From the NCBI GenBank assembly GCA_040905685.1, contig JBBDRB010000024.1, forward strand, positions 1 through 49,489: a stretch of 49,489 bases of DNA, in the 5' to 3' direction. Position numbers and translations under genes: made by a program. The notes under the pieces were generated by a model. It was not told the origin of the DNA, did not search any database, and saw only the letters and a program-made list of their open reading frames with translations. The DNA is from JBBDMU01 sp040905685. GTDB lineage: Bacteria > Bacteroidota > Rhodothermia > Balneolales > Natronogracilivirgulaceae. How positions within the stretch are numbered: the stretch's first letter is position 1; every line of letters begins with the position of its first letter. Positions 34,474-44,077 of this stretch are shown here, in pieces.

Positions 34474-35736
34474 ATGCATAGATCACTACCATTTTTAACC
34501 TGTATCACCTTAATCATCATCTTGGGCACCGGTTGCAGGGACAATCCCACCCGGCCGGGCTCGGATACCGGCACGGCCGAGGTCGTCGTTACCACAGACG
34601 GACCCGACCGGGGCGCTGACGGATACGTCTTGGTCATTGATGAGACATCGGAAGAGCAGGTGCCGACCTCGGGGCGGGAAGATGTGGAAGAACAATGGAC
34701 CGAAGCCACGAGCCTGCAGCTGGGTGCGGGGTCGCATGACATACAACTAACGGCCGTAGCGCGCAACTGCACCGTCGAAGGCGACAATCCCGTGGAAGTC
34801 ACCATCAAGTCCGGCGAGACGGCGAACATCACATTTGATATTCGTTGCAAGGCGGCCCTGAATAACAAGATCGTCCTGGTCAGCGATCGCGATGGCCCGT
34901 TCGATCTATACGTGGCCGAGCCCGGGGCTCGTCCGGGAGAGGGGCTCAGTGATTATGAGAGGCTGACCCATGACGATTATCCGGAAAGTCATCCGGCCAT
35001 TTCTTCCGACGGCACCCGGATTGCCTACGTCAGTGACGGCAATATCTGGGTAATGAACGCCGACGGCACCGGGGTCACCCAGCTGACCGACAGCGGGACC
35101 GATACGGAGCCCACCTGGTATTCGGAAAATGACCGGATTGCCTTTACCAGCCGGCGGGATGAAATTCAGCAAATCTATGTAATGCACGCCGACGGTTCGG
35201 ATCAAAAGCGGATTGTAACGGAAAATCCTTTGTACGCGGCCGACGGTAAGGATCGCACCAACCCTTTGTATGAAGGAACCAGCGGATCGGATTATGACCT
35301 TGTTGCCACCATGGGCCAGGGGGAAGACGCCGAGATTGTATTCATTGATGAGGATTCCGATGGCGACGGTCTGATGGATATGACGAACAACGATCATTTT
35401 GACGGCTACCCGGCCTGGTCGCCCGACGGACGCGAGATCCTCATTGTGACCGAAGATGCCGATGGCGTAAAAAACCTCCGGATCATCGATGCCGAAAAAG
35501 GCGACACGCAATCAACCTCTGATTTTCCGCGTGGATTTATCGATGCCCAGGCCTACCCGGTCTGGTCGCCCGACGGCACGGAGATCTTGTTTACCAGCGT
35601 GGCACAGGCGGGCGCGGACATGTCGGTAATGGCCAAGGATTACAATTCCAGCCGGTCCAACAAGCCCAGTACAGAAATAGATACAGATATAAGGGATTTC
35701 AACGTCCTGCATGTCGTTTGGAGCCCGGCTTTTTAG
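34474..35736 (+). CDS. Lipoprotein with TolB-like (PD40) beta-propeller
   Basis: 420 residues with lipobox GTGC near residue 21. Residues about 30-125 form a beta-sandwich-like region ending in TANITFDIRC. From about 130 there are repeated PD40/WD40-like blades: SHPAISSDGTRIAYVSDGNIWVMNADGTG, then blades with YPAWSPDGREILIV and YPVWSPDGTEILFT. These resemble the propeller of TolB, but the TolB N-terminal domain is absent. A calcium-like run DEDSDGDGLMD lies between blades. The sequence looks more GC-rich than its left neighbours. Role unknown; probably a surface or periplasmic binding lipoprotein. Confidence 0.75.
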   Translation: MHRSLPFLTCITLIIILGTGCRDNPTRPGSDTGTAEVVVTTDGPDRGADGYVLVIDETSEEQVPTSGREDVEEQWTEATSLQLGAGSHDIQLTAVARNCTVEGDNPVEVTIKSGETANITFDIRCKAALNNKIVLVSDRDGPFDLYVAEPGARPGEGLSDYERLTHDDYPESHPAISSDGTRIAYVSDGNIWVMNADGTGVTQLTDSGTDTEPTWYSENDRIAFTSRRDEIQQIYVMHADGSDQKRIVTENPLYAADGKDRTNPLYEGTSGSDYDLVATMGQGEDAEIVFIDEDSDGDGLMDMTNNDHFDGYPAWSPDGREILIVTEDADGVKNLRIIDAEKGDTQSTSDFPRGFIDAQAYPVWSPDGTEILFTSVAQAGADMSVMAKDYNSSRSNKPSTEIDTDIRDFNVLHVVWSPAF

Positions 35737-35748
35737 GGTCCGCCGAAA

Positions 35749-36486
35749 TTAGTTACTGAAGTTGGCTCTGAAATAAGTATAGTAGAGGTCTGTTTGACCC
35801 TCAAAGCCGGAGCGGGTGCCAAACATCAACCATGCGCGGCCCTGGTCATCCGTGGTTACAGTGGAATGACCACGACCGGAACTGACTTCTTTGATTTCGT
35901 ATTCATAACCCTCTTCACACTCCCGGGTGTTGGCGATATCGCCCATCATGGCACTCTCATGCCATTCGGCCGGGTCCTGCAGATGCTGAATATTGAGCAG
36001 ATAGTAATCTTCATCGGCTCCGCCCACGACGGGCTCGGGCCTGATCCCGGATGCGTCAGCAATCACCCGTACCGCTTCTCCAGGTGGGCCTCCGATACCG
36101 GCGCAGCCGGAGGGAACATTGGTTGCAAAACGGACAATAAATTCAACCTGATAGCTCATATCGGGCTCCAGCTCGTCAACCTGCTTTCTGAAAAGCATCT
36201 TTACGTCATCGCTGTGGTTCACGCCGCTGATAAAATGCGCATGATCTGCTGTGTTCAAAGGTTCCGGGAGGGTCCGGTATTCAGAGGTCAGTTCCATATC
36301 CTCGCCCCAGCCGACATTGTAGTCGGTAAAGAAGGGCTCCCATGAAGCCTTAGATTCCCTGAAATCATATTCAAAGACCGTTTCAGAGTCATTCTCATCG
36401 ATGAGATTGCATCCGGTTACCAGGTAAACAGCGGCCGTTACGGCCAGGGCAGGTATAATTTTCGGCATAAAAAATTCAGGTGTCAT
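35749..36486 (-). CDS. Lipoprotein of unknown function
   Basis: 245 residues with lipobox LVTGC. I do not recognise a named domain, but the body has the layout of a widespread uncharacterised family: YDFRESKASWEPFFTDYNVG at the start, SGVNHSDDVKMLFRKQV, GCAGIGGPPGEAVRVIADASG in the middle, and WLMFGTRSGFEGQTDLYYTYF at the end. The last segment and the overall beta pattern suggest a carbohydrate-binding-like jelly roll. It is convergent with the PD40 lipoprotein, 12 bases apart. The ATG at 36486 has a good AAGGA upstream; ATG at 36468 is the other choice. Confidence 0.65.
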   Translation of the reverse strand: MTPEFFMPKIIPALAVTAAVYLVTGCNLIDENDSETVFEYDFRESKASWEPFFTDYNVGWGEDMELTSEYRTLPEPLNTADHAHFISGVNHSDDVKMLFRKQVDELEPDMSYQVEFIVRFATNVPSGCAGIGGPPGEAVRVIADASGIRPEPVVGGADEDYYLLNIQHLQDPAEWHESAMMGDIANTRECEEGYEYEIKEVSSGRGHSTVTTDDQGRAWLMFGTRSGFEGQTDLYYTYFRANFSN

Positions 36487-36540
36487 ATTTTTTCCTTACA
36501 GAGCCAAAAACGTGATGCTATGACAAATGTTATGCTGAAC

Positions 36541-37017
36541 CTATGTCTTCCCCAGCAGCCTCAGGATGATGTGAAGCTGGCCGGTATGATAGGCTGTATG
36601 TTCGATCACCAGGAGGGCTTCGCGAAGCAGTGTTTGTCCGTTGCCATGGGGGATGGGTTGAAAAAGATCGTGGGTGGAATTGAGGATTTCACAAAATTCC
36701 CTTCTTTCTTTAACATAGGCTTCCTTTATTTCCCTCCATTTCTTTTTATTCTCAGGTGCCGGCTGTTCCGGCCAGTACCCTTTAGGCCATGGCGGTGATA
36801 TGTAACCGGAATTGCGGGTAAATTCAAGAATGTCATACTGGGTAAACCGCAGATGATAAAACTGCTGATAAAAGGAATAGGGCAGCTTCCCGGGTACGAC
36901 CCCCGCTTTTTCAGCAGTTACCTTGTCCATAATAGCATCTACCGGTGTAAATGCCTCGCCTCCGTGAATATGAGCTACAAGCTGTTCCCTGAGTTTTTTA
37001 TCTCTTTGCCGATCCAT
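36541..37017 (-). CDS. DinB-fold metal-binding protein
   Basis: 158 residues, a four-helix DinB/YfiT-like protein. The putative metal-binding histidines are in FYHLRFTQYDILEF and HTAYHTGQLHIILR, with HIHGGEAFTP near the start. The HTGQLH end is typical of DinB_2 members. Relatives include thiol-dependent S-transferases for bacillithiol or mycothiol, but many have no known role. It is a single gene with no functional neighbour. Confidence 0.75.
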   Translation of the reverse strand: MDRQRDKKLREQLVAHIHGGEAFTPVDAIMDKVTAEKAGVVPGKLPYSFYQQFYHLRFTQYDILEFTRNSGYISPPWPKGYWPEQPAPENKKKWREIKEAYVKERREFCEILNSTHDLFQPIPHGNGQTLLREALLVIEHTAYHTGQLHIILRLLGKT

Positions 37018-37113
37018 ATAAATAAAATCATTGGTTAAGATGATTTTCTAATCTACGGAATTATCTCTTATTCAGGACATGACAAATATTATACCTTTCT
37101 AATTCAAAATCCC

Positions 37114-37158
37114 TTGACAATAACCTGAAAAGTATAGTACTTAACAGTGTTAAGTACT
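37114..37158 (+). promoter_or_regulatory. fad operon promoter with perfect palindromic operator
   Basis: A consensus -35 box TTGACA is at 37114-37119. A -10 such as TACTTA (37138-37143, 18-base spacer) lies inside a perfect palindrome: arms AGTACTTAACA (37136-37146) and TGTTAAGTACT (37148-37158) around a single G. The TetR gene starts 16 bases later. A repressor bound here would cover the -10 region, so the TetR protein most likely represses itself and the fad genes after it. Confidence 0.7.
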
Positions 37159-37174
37159 TCGTTCGGGAAAAGCT

Positions 37175-37792
37175 ATGGCAGTTCAACTCATAAAGAAACA
37201 GGATTTGCGCAGGTCAATCCTCGACACCAGCCGGCACATGCTGGTCAGTGAGGGATTTAATCATTTGTCCATGCGTAAGATTGCCCGTGAAGCCGGCTGC
37301 AGTGCCACCAGCATATATTTGTATTTCAGGAATAAAGATGCCCTGTTGCATGCTTTGATCGATGAGGGATTTGAAATGATCTTTTCATTGATCAAAGGCA
37401 AAATTTCGGAAGACAACCGCCCGGCAGTCAATCTTGAAGTTCTTTGCCGGACGTTCATTAAGTTCGGTTTGGATAACCCTGAATACTATGAGATCATGTT
37501 CTTACTTCACCCGAAGAATATGGATAGGTATCCGGCCGAAAACTTCAGGCGCGCAACAAGGCCGGTATCCATCCTGGCGGATACCCTGCTTCAGGGTGAG
37601 AAAACAGGTTATTTTACTATACAGGATCCTGTAGTTGAAGCCCATGTGATCTGGTCGTCACTTCATGGAGCTATAACGGCTATACTGGCCAACCGTATTG
37701 ATGTACGTATAAATCAACAGGATTTCATTGATTCAGTGGTTCAACATGTAATCCGGGGCCTTACCCGGGGGAGGGAAAAAAATGGATGTTAA
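37175..37792 (+). CDS. TetR/AcrR-family regulator, probable repressor of the fad operon
   Basis: 205 residues. The N-terminal helix-turn-helix is MRKIAREAGCSATSIYLYFRNKDALLHALID at about 30-60, a clear TetR signature. The C-terminal ligand domain resembles the WHG-type end (ARPVSILADTLLQGEKTGYF ... IWSSLHGAITAILANRI). It is the first gene of the fatty-acid degradation operon and overlaps fadN by 11 bases. By analogy with FadR-type TetR regulators it should release DNA when long-chain acyl-CoA is present. Operator and operon position are seen; the ligand is inferred. Confidence 0.85.
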   Translation: MAVQLIKKQDLRRSILDTSRHMLVSEGFNHLSMRKIAREAGCSATSIYLYFRNKDALLHALIDEGFEMIFSLIKGKISEDNRPAVNLEVLCRTFIKFGLDNPEYYEIMFLLHPKNMDRYPAENFRRATRPVSILADTLLQGEKTGYFTIQDPVVEAHVIWSSLHGAITAILANRIDVRINQQDFIDSVVQHVIRGLTRGREKNGC

Positions 37793-40184
37793 GACCGAAA
37801 GCACAACGAATGAGAAACGGGTTTCAATGGTAAATAAACCCATACGAAAAGCGGCCGTATTGGGAGCCGGGGTGATGGGATCACAAATTGCATCCCATCT
37901 GGCCAATGCCGGACTCGAGGTTCATTTGCTGGACATGGCCGGCAATGACGGCAACAAGAACGCAATCGTTGAATCCGCATTTAAAAAGAATCTGAAAAGA
38001 AACCCCGCCCCGTTATTCACGAAGAAGGTTGCAGAACGCATTACCCTGGGTAATTTCGACGATCATCTCGAACGGATCAGTGATGCCGACTGGGTTGTGG
38101 AAGCCATCATTGAGAATCTCAATGCCAAGCATGAACTTATGGCAAAGGTGGAAGTGCTGGTTCATGCCGATGCCATTATTTCCAGCAACACGAGCGGCAT
38201 CCCAATTCACCGGATTATCGAGGGCCGCTCTTCCGCGTTCAGGAATAATTTTCTGGGTACTCACTTTTTCAATCCCCCCCGCTATCTCAGGCTACTGGAG
38301 CTCATTCCCACGAAACATACCGATCCCGTCGTTGTAGAGCGCATCCGGGAATTTGCACGGATCCATCTTGGCAAGGGAGTGGTATTGGCCCGTGATACGC
38401 CCAATTTCATCGGCAACAGGATTGGCATATTCAGTATGATGCACAGCCTGAAGGCTTACGATGAGGGGCGGTACAGCATTACGGAAATAGATACGCTTAC
38501 CGGCCCCCTGACCGGCCGGCCTAAATCGGCGACTTTCCGGACCGCTGATGTGGTGGGCCTGGATACGTTGATGTATGTGGCCGAGAACCTGTATAATGCC
38601 CTGGACGGTGAGCACGAGAGGGAACTGTTTAAAACACCCGAGATTTTGGAAAAATTGGTGGCTACCCGGAACTTAGGGGCTAAATCCGGAGCCGGGTTCT
38701 ATAAAAAGGAGAATGGGGAGATAAAAGAACTCAATCCGGTTACCAAAGAATACCAGCCGCCGGAGGAATCCGATCTGGGCGATATAGCCCCGGTCAAAAA
38801 GATCAGACATCTGCCGGAACGGTGGAAGGCCGTTTATGAGATGAAAGGGCGGGGCGGTGATTATATACGTGAGCATACGCTCGACCTTATCGACTACTCC
38901 ATTCACCGCCTGAATGAGATTACCGACAATCCGGCTGACATAGACCGTGCCATGCGATGGGGTTTTGGATGGGAAATGGGACCGTTTGAAATATTTGATG
39001 CCATCGGTATAGAAAAGATCATCTTTGATATGGACCGTGCCGATAAGGAGATACCCGGCTGGTTGTATGTCATGAAAAGGGACGGGGATGACACGTTTTA
39101 CAGGGAAATAGACGGAAAACAACATGTGTATATACCGGATAAAGGGTATGTCCCTGATCCGGTGCCGGCCGATGAGATAAAATTGTTTGCTATCAAATCA
39201 GACAAAAAGAAAATCATCTGGCAGAACGAAGAGTCCGCCTTGCTTGATATCGGGGATCAGGTCGCCCTGTTTGAATTCAGGTCCAAAGCCAATACCCTGG
39301 GTTTTAAAGTCATGCAGGGTTTAAAGGAAGCTACACGGATCATGGAATCCAATGATCTACAGGGCATGGTCATTGGCAACGAAGGGGCGAACTTCTCGGT
39401 GGGGGCCAACCTCGGCGAATTTGGCCTGGCCGTTGAAGGCGGCAAGTATGAAGAGATAGACCGCTCTATCCGGGAATTCCAGGAGACGGTACAGGGACTG
39501 AGGTATGCTTCAAAACCTGTCGTTAGCGCACTTCAGGGAAGGGTGCTGGGAGGCGCTTGTGAAATTTCCATGGGGTCGGATCAGGTTATAGCCGCGGCTG
39601 AATCCTACGTCGGCCTGGTTGAGCTGGGGGTCGGTCTGATCCCGGCCGGAACGGGAACCATGCATATGACGGCACGGGCTTCCGAAAGGTCGGCCGATGA
39701 GCATGCAAGCCATATACAGCCGTTTCTTGAACAGGCCTTTCAATCCATTGCCATGGCAAAGGCCGGAAGCAGCGCTCTGGAATCCAAAGAGCTTGGCTAC
39801 CTGGCGGAATCGGCTAAAATTATTGTGAATTCCGGCCGCAGGCTCCATGCAGCCAAACAGGAAGTGATCTGCCTGGCTGAACAGGGCTATCTTCCCCCGC
39901 CGGTCCGCACCCATATCCTGGTGCAGGGTAAAGCCGGCAAGGGATCTTTGGTTACCATGGCCGGGAATATGAAGGAAGCCGGCTACGTCAGCGAATACGA
40001 CAGCTATTTGGCGGAACGCCTGGCCCATATTATGACCGGTGGGGAAATCAGCGGACAAAGCCGGGTCCATGAAAATTATCTTCTGGAACTCGAACGGGAA
40101 GTGTTTCTCACTCTGCTGGGCAACAAGAAGACCCAGGACCGGATACGCAGCATCCTGACCACCAATAAACCATTGAGAAACTGA
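37782..40184 (+). CDS. fadN: 3-hydroxyacyl-CoA dehydrogenase / enoyl-CoA hydratase fusion (FadN type)
   Basis: Beta-oxidation enzyme of 800 residues. The dehydrogenase part comes first: NAD-binding AAVLGAGVMGSQIASHLANAG, SNTSGIPIHRI, GTHFFNPPRYLRLLEL and NFIGNRIG. The crotonase part is C-terminal, with NFSVGANLGEF and LQGRVLGGACEISMGSDQVIA. This order is that of FadN, opposite to E. coli FadB. The start at 37782 overlaps the TetR gene; ATG at 37827 (MVNKPIRKAAVLG) is a possible shorter start. It works with FadA and FadE coded next. Confidence 0.94.
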   Translation: MDVKTESTTNEKRVSMVNKPIRKAAVLGAGVMGSQIASHLANAGLEVHLLDMAGNDGNKNAIVESAFKKNLKRNPAPLFTKKVAERITLGNFDDHLERISDADWVVEAIIENLNAKHELMAKVEVLVHADAIISSNTSGIPIHRIIEGRSSAFRNNFLGTHFFNPPRYLRLLELIPTKHTDPVVVERIREFARIHLGKGVVLARDTPNFIGNRIGIFSMMHSLKAYDEGRYSITEIDTLTGPLTGRPKSATFRTADVVGLDTLMYVAENLYNALDGEHERELFKTPEILEKLVATRNLGAKSGAGFYKKENGEIKELNPVTKEYQPPEESDLGDIAPVKKIRHLPERWKAVYEMKGRGGDYIREHTLDLIDYSIHRLNEITDNPADIDRAMRWGFGWEMGPFEIFDAIGIEKIIFDMDRADKEIPGWLYVMKRDGDDTFYREIDGKQHVYIPDKGYVPDPVPADEIKLFAIKSDKKKIIWQNEESALLDIGDQVALFEFRSKANTLGFKVMQGLKEATRIMESNDLQGMVIGNEGANFSVGANLGEFGLAVEGGKYEEIDRSIREFQETVQGLRYASKPVVSALQGRVLGGACEISMGSDQVIAAAESYVGLVELGVGLIPAGTGTMHMTARASERSADEHASHIQPFLEQAFQSIAMAKAGSSALESKELGYLAESAKIIVNSGRRLHAAKQEVICLAEQGYLPPPVRTHILVQGKAGKGSLVTMAGNMKEAGYVSEYDSYLAERLAHIMTGGEISGQSRVHENYLLELEREVFLTLLGNKKTQDRIRSILTTNKPLRN

Positions 40185-40194
40185 AAATAAGATT

Positions 40195-41382
40195 ATGATG
40201 AATAACGGAGCCTATATCGTGAGCAGCGTCCGAACCGCTGTAGGAAAAGCAAAAAGAGGCACTCTGAGGAATTACCGGCCGGAGGATATGGGGGCTGAAG
40301 TCCTGAAAGGTGCCCTGGGTAAAGTAAAGGGACTGGAGCCGGCTATGGTCGATGACATTCTTATGGGGTGTGCGATGCCCGAAGGGGAGCAGGGAATGAA
40401 TATGGCCCGGCTGATCGCCCTTCGTGCCGGCTTCCCCGATGAAGTGTCGGCAGCGACCGTAAACCGTTTTTGCTCATCGGGTTTGCAAACCATTGCCATG
40501 GCGACGCAATCCATTATGGCCGGTCATGCGAAAATCGTGATGGCCGGCGGTACGGAGTCCATGAGCCTGGTCCCGATGAGCGGCTATTTTTTCAGTCCTC
40601 ATCCCGAAATGGCCGAAAAACGTCCGCAGGCTTACCTGAACATGGGGATTACTGCCGAGAATGTCGCTCGCGATTACAAGATATCCCGCGAGGATCAGGA
40701 TGCCTACGCCTACCGGTCGCATAGCAGGGCGGCCGATGCGATAAAGCAAGGCCGCTACGAGGAAGAGATCATCCCCTTAAAGGTAAGCGAGACCATTTCA
40801 TTTAACGGCAAGGCGGAGAAAAGGGAAACGGTTTTTAAAACGGATGAAGGCCCGAGAGCCGATACCAGCCCGGATGCGCTGTCGGGATTAAGACCGGCCT
40901 TCAGTCCGAAAGGAAGCGTAACGGCAGGCAATTCCTCGCAAATGTCGGATGGTTCGGCTGCAACGGTAGTCATGAGCAAGGCGAAAATGGAAGAGCTTGA
41001 GTTGAAGCCTATGGCCAGGCTTCTGGGTTTTGCAACGGCTGGCGTGGCCCCCGAGGTGATGGGCATCGGGCCGGTGAAAGCCATTCCCAAAGTACTTAAG
41101 CAAACCGGCCTGAAACTCGCCGATATTGGCCTTATCGAACTGAATGAAGCCTTTGCATCACAGACCATTGCCATTGTCAGGGAACTCGGGCTGGACGAAG
41201 AACGGGTCAACGTCAATGGCGGGGCCATTGCCCTGGGCCATCCCCTGGGCTGTACCGGCGCCAAGCTGACGGCCAGCCTGCTCCACGAAATGCAGCGAAG
41301 GGGAGAACGCTATGGAATCTGCACCATGTGTATCGGCGGAGGAATGGGAGCCGCTGGTGTCTTTGAAAATATGATGTTATAA
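40195..41382 (+). CDS. fadA: Acetyl-CoA acyltransferase (3-ketoacyl-CoA thiolase)
   Basis: Last step of each beta-oxidation round: cleaves 3-ketoacyl-CoA with CoA. The acyl-carrying cysteine is Cys93 in NRFCSSGLQTIA. The other catalytic residues lie in NGGAIALGHPLGCTGAK (His) and CTMCIGGGMGAAG (Cys). ELNEAFASQ is also present. 395 residues, full length. It starts 10 bases after fadN and is followed by fadE, so its role in degradation rather than synthesis is clear. Confidence 0.95.
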   Translation: MMNNGAYIVSSVRTAVGKAKRGTLRNYRPEDMGAEVLKGALGKVKGLEPAMVDDILMGCAMPEGEQGMNMARLIALRAGFPDEVSAATVNRFCSSGLQTIAMATQSIMAGHAKIVMAGGTESMSLVPMSGYFFSPHPEMAEKRPQAYLNMGITAENVARDYKISREDQDAYAYRSHSRAADAIKQGRYEEEIIPLKVSETISFNGKAEKRETVFKTDEGPRADTSPDALSGLRPAFSPKGSVTAGNSSQMSDGSAATVVMSKAKMEELELKPMARLLGFATAGVAPEVMGIGPVKAIPKVLKQTGLKLADIGLIELNEAFASQTIAIVRELGLDEERVNVNGGAIALGHPLGCTGAKLTASLLHEMQRRGERYGICTMCIGGGMGAAGVFENMML

Positions 41383-41445
41383 CACCCTGCGCTTAAACAT
41401 ATACTTGCTTTACATAAATATTTCTTCAACCCAAATAAAAAAATT

Positions 41446-43917
41446 ATGGAAATTCAAGGCTTTTTACATGAGATCGGTACCGGATGGCTTATTCTGGGTA
41501 TTGCGGCCGCCGTAATCCTTTTGGGTTTCAACGGGGCTCCGCTTTTGGCCTGGCTGCTGTTTGCGGCCATCCTGATGGCCGGCTTTTCGGCACCGGCCTG
41601 GGCCTGGCTGGTGTTGGGTGTGGTAGCCGTGTTGTTTTTGGTTCCACCGGTCCGGAGGTATACCGTGTCGGCCGGGGTTATGAAACTGATGAAAGCTTTG
41701 AATTTTCTTCCCGTTATTTCACAGACGGAACGGACGGCCATTGAAGCCGGAACGGTCTGGGTGGAAGGGGAACTGTTTTCCGGTAAACCGGACTTCAAAA
41801 AGATGATGAAGGAATCCTATCCGGGACTAACAGAAGAGGAACAAGCATTTATCGACGGACCCGTGGAGAAGCTTTGCGTTATGGCCGATGACTGGAAAAT
41901 CTACCGGAACAGGGAGTTTGACCAGGAAATTTGGGATTATATCAAACAGGAAAAGTTCTTCGGGCTTATTATTCCCAAACAATATGGCGGACTGGAATTC
42001 TCCGCTTCGGCCAACAGCGCCATCGTATCTAAAATATCCACCCGCTGCGGGCCCCTCGGTACTACCATTATGGTACCGAATTCCCTGGGTCCGGCTGAAT
42101 TGCTGATCCATTACGGCACCCAGGAGCAAAAGGATTATTACCTGCCACGCCTGGCCAGGACCGAAGAAATTCCCTGCTTTGCCCTGACCGAACCCCAGGC
42201 CGGATCCGATGCCGGGGCCATTACCTCCGAAGGTGTGGTCTTCAGAAGCGATGACGGGAAGTTGTATCTCAAGCTAAACTGGAATAAGCGTTACATCACG
42301 CTGGCGGCTATATCCACGGTGCTTGGTCTGGCTTTTAAAATGAAGGATCCTGACAATCTGCTGGGGAAAGGGATTGATTTAGGCATTACCTGCGGACTCA
42401 TCCCCACCCGTCTCCCAGGCGTGGATATCAGCCGCCGGCATGATCCGGTGGGAGTACCGTTCATTAATTGTCCCACAACAGGAACGGACGTAATTGTACC
42501 GGTGGATAACATCATCGGCGGTGTCGAAGGGGCCGGAAAAGGCTGGCGCATGCTGATGGAATCCCTGGCCGCCGGAAGAGGCATCTCCCTGCCGGCAACC
42601 GCCGCTGGCGGAGGGAAACATGTTACCAGAGTCACCGGAGCCTATGCCAGGGTCCGCCAGCAGTTTGGCCTGCCCATAGGCAAGTTTGAGGGCATAGAAG
42701 AACCTCTGGCCCGCATAGCCGGCTTCAACTACATCATGGAAGCGGCCAGGAAATACACCAACGGCGCTCTCGATTCCGGGGCTAAACCGGCTGTGGTGAC
42801 GGCCATAGCCAAATACAACTTCACCGAACTTTCCCGGAAGATCATCAACGACGGGATGGATATCCTTGGAGGGGCCGCAATATCTCTGGGTCCGCGCAAC
42901 CTTCTGGCTCATGGCTATATCAGTACGCCCATCGCCATCACGGTGGAAGGAGCCAACATTCTTACCAGAACGCTAATGATCTTCGGACAGGGCGCTATCC
43001 GCTGCCACCCTTATGCCTATCAGGAAATTGATGCATTGTCACGCGGTGACCTGAAAGCCTTTGACGCCGTATTCTGGAAACACATCGGCCATGTTGGAAG
43101 GAATAAGTTCAGGTCTATCGTGCTGAGCCTGTCGCGCGGCTATCTGGCCTTCCCGGGGATCGGCGGGCCCACCGCCCGGTATTACCGTAAGATGGCCTGG
43201 TCGTCGGCCTCTTTTGCCTTTCTGGCTGATCTGGCTATGTCGTCTTTTGGCGGGGGATTAAAGACCAAAGGCAAGCTGACCGGCCGGTTTGCCGATATTT
43301 TATCCTGGATGTATCTGGGTTCGGCCGTATTGCGCAGGTTTGAGGCGGAAGGGCGACCGAAAGAGGATCTGGCATTTATGCACTGGAGCATGCAGTATAG
43401 TTTTGCCCGTATACAGGAAGCCTTCAACGGGATCCTCGATAATCTCGATATTCCGGTTATCGGGGGATTGTTCAGGGGTCCGGTAGCTTTCTGGTCCCGC
43501 CTGAACCCTATTGGACGCGAACCGTCTGATAAGACGGGAAGCAGTATGGCACGGGCCATACAGGTTCCGGGCCCGGTTCGCGATGCCATGACCGAGGGGG
43601 CCTATATTTCCGGGAATAAGGAAGAGGCCTCCGGACAACTGGAACATGCCTTTCTACTCGTTTCCGAGAGTGACCTTGTTTTCAAAAAAATCAGGCAGGC
43701 TGTTAAAAGCGGGAAATTGCCTAAAGCTAAGCCTAATGCACTGGTTGCCAAAGCACTGGAACAGAAGATCATCACAAAAGATGAAGCGGATCTGGTTAAA
43801 AAAGCAGAAGAAGCACGTTATGAGGCCATAACGGTGGATTCCTTTACCCAGGAAGAATATATGAGCATTTCTGCGGGAAAAGATCCAAAAAATGAGGTGG
43901 AAACGATAGAGGAGTAA
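41446..43917 (+). CDS. fadE: Acyl-CoA dehydrogenase, FadE type
   Basis: First oxidation step of beta-oxidation, FAD dependent. 823 residues, the long FadE form (E. coli 814). The N-terminus has two or three hydrophobic helices (about residues 14-75). The dehydrogenase core follows, with FALTEPQAGSDAGA, SRRHDPVGVPF and NIIGGVEGAGKGWRMLMESLAAGRGISLPA. The C-terminal DUF1974-type domain ends near residue 800. A 63-base space separates it from fadA. Last gene of the fad operon. Confidence 0.95.
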   Translation: MEIQGFLHEIGTGWLILGIAAAVILLGFNGAPLLAWLLFAAILMAGFSAPAWAWLVLGVVAVLFLVPPVRRYTVSAGVMKLMKALNFLPVISQTERTAIEAGTVWVEGELFSGKPDFKKMMKESYPGLTEEEQAFIDGPVEKLCVMADDWKIYRNREFDQEIWDYIKQEKFFGLIIPKQYGGLEFSASANSAIVSKISTRCGPLGTTIMVPNSLGPAELLIHYGTQEQKDYYLPRLARTEEIPCFALTEPQAGSDAGAITSEGVVFRSDDGKLYLKLNWNKRYITLAAISTVLGLAFKMKDPDNLLGKGIDLGITCGLIPTRLPGVDISRRHDPVGVPFINCPTTGTDVIVPVDNIIGGVEGAGKGWRMLMESLAAGRGISLPATAAGGGKHVTRVTGAYARVRQQFGLPIGKFEGIEEPLARIAGFNYIMEAARKYTNGALDSGAKPAVVTAIAKYNFTELSRKIINDGMDILGGAAISLGPRNLLAHGYISTPIAITVEGANILTRTLMIFGQGAIRCHPYAYQEIDALSRGDLKAFDAVFWKHIGHVGRNKFRSIVLSLSRGYLAFPGIGGPTARYYRKMAWSSASFAFLADLAMSSFGGGLKTKGKLTGRFADILSWMYLGSAVLRRFEAEGRPKEDLAFMHWSMQYSFARIQEAFNGILDNLDIPVIGGLFRGPVAFWSRLNPIGREPSDKTGSSMARAIQVPGPVRDAMTEGAYISGNKEEASGQLEHAFLLVSESDLVFKKIRQAVKSGKLPKAKPNALVAKALEQKIITKDEADLVKKAEEARYEAITVDSFTQEEYMSISAGKDPKNEVETIEE

Positions 43918-44077
43918 CAGGCATGCCACGTCAATATTTTGACAAAAAGTCTTTATATTTGTGTATATATTTACCTGTAAATTTATTTCCTTTAAAGCTT
44001 TATTCCTTCCGTACTATTTTTGGGATTACCCTGTTTTATCTTCAAAGTCTAAATCTCAGCTGAATTTTCTCTCCTTC

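Noticed and set aside
43938..43971. Promoter TTGACA with TATATTTG before the TolC-family gene
   Set aside because: The two boxes are only 9-12 bases apart and the next possible -10 is 21 bases away; none has good spacing, although a promoter somewhere here is likely.
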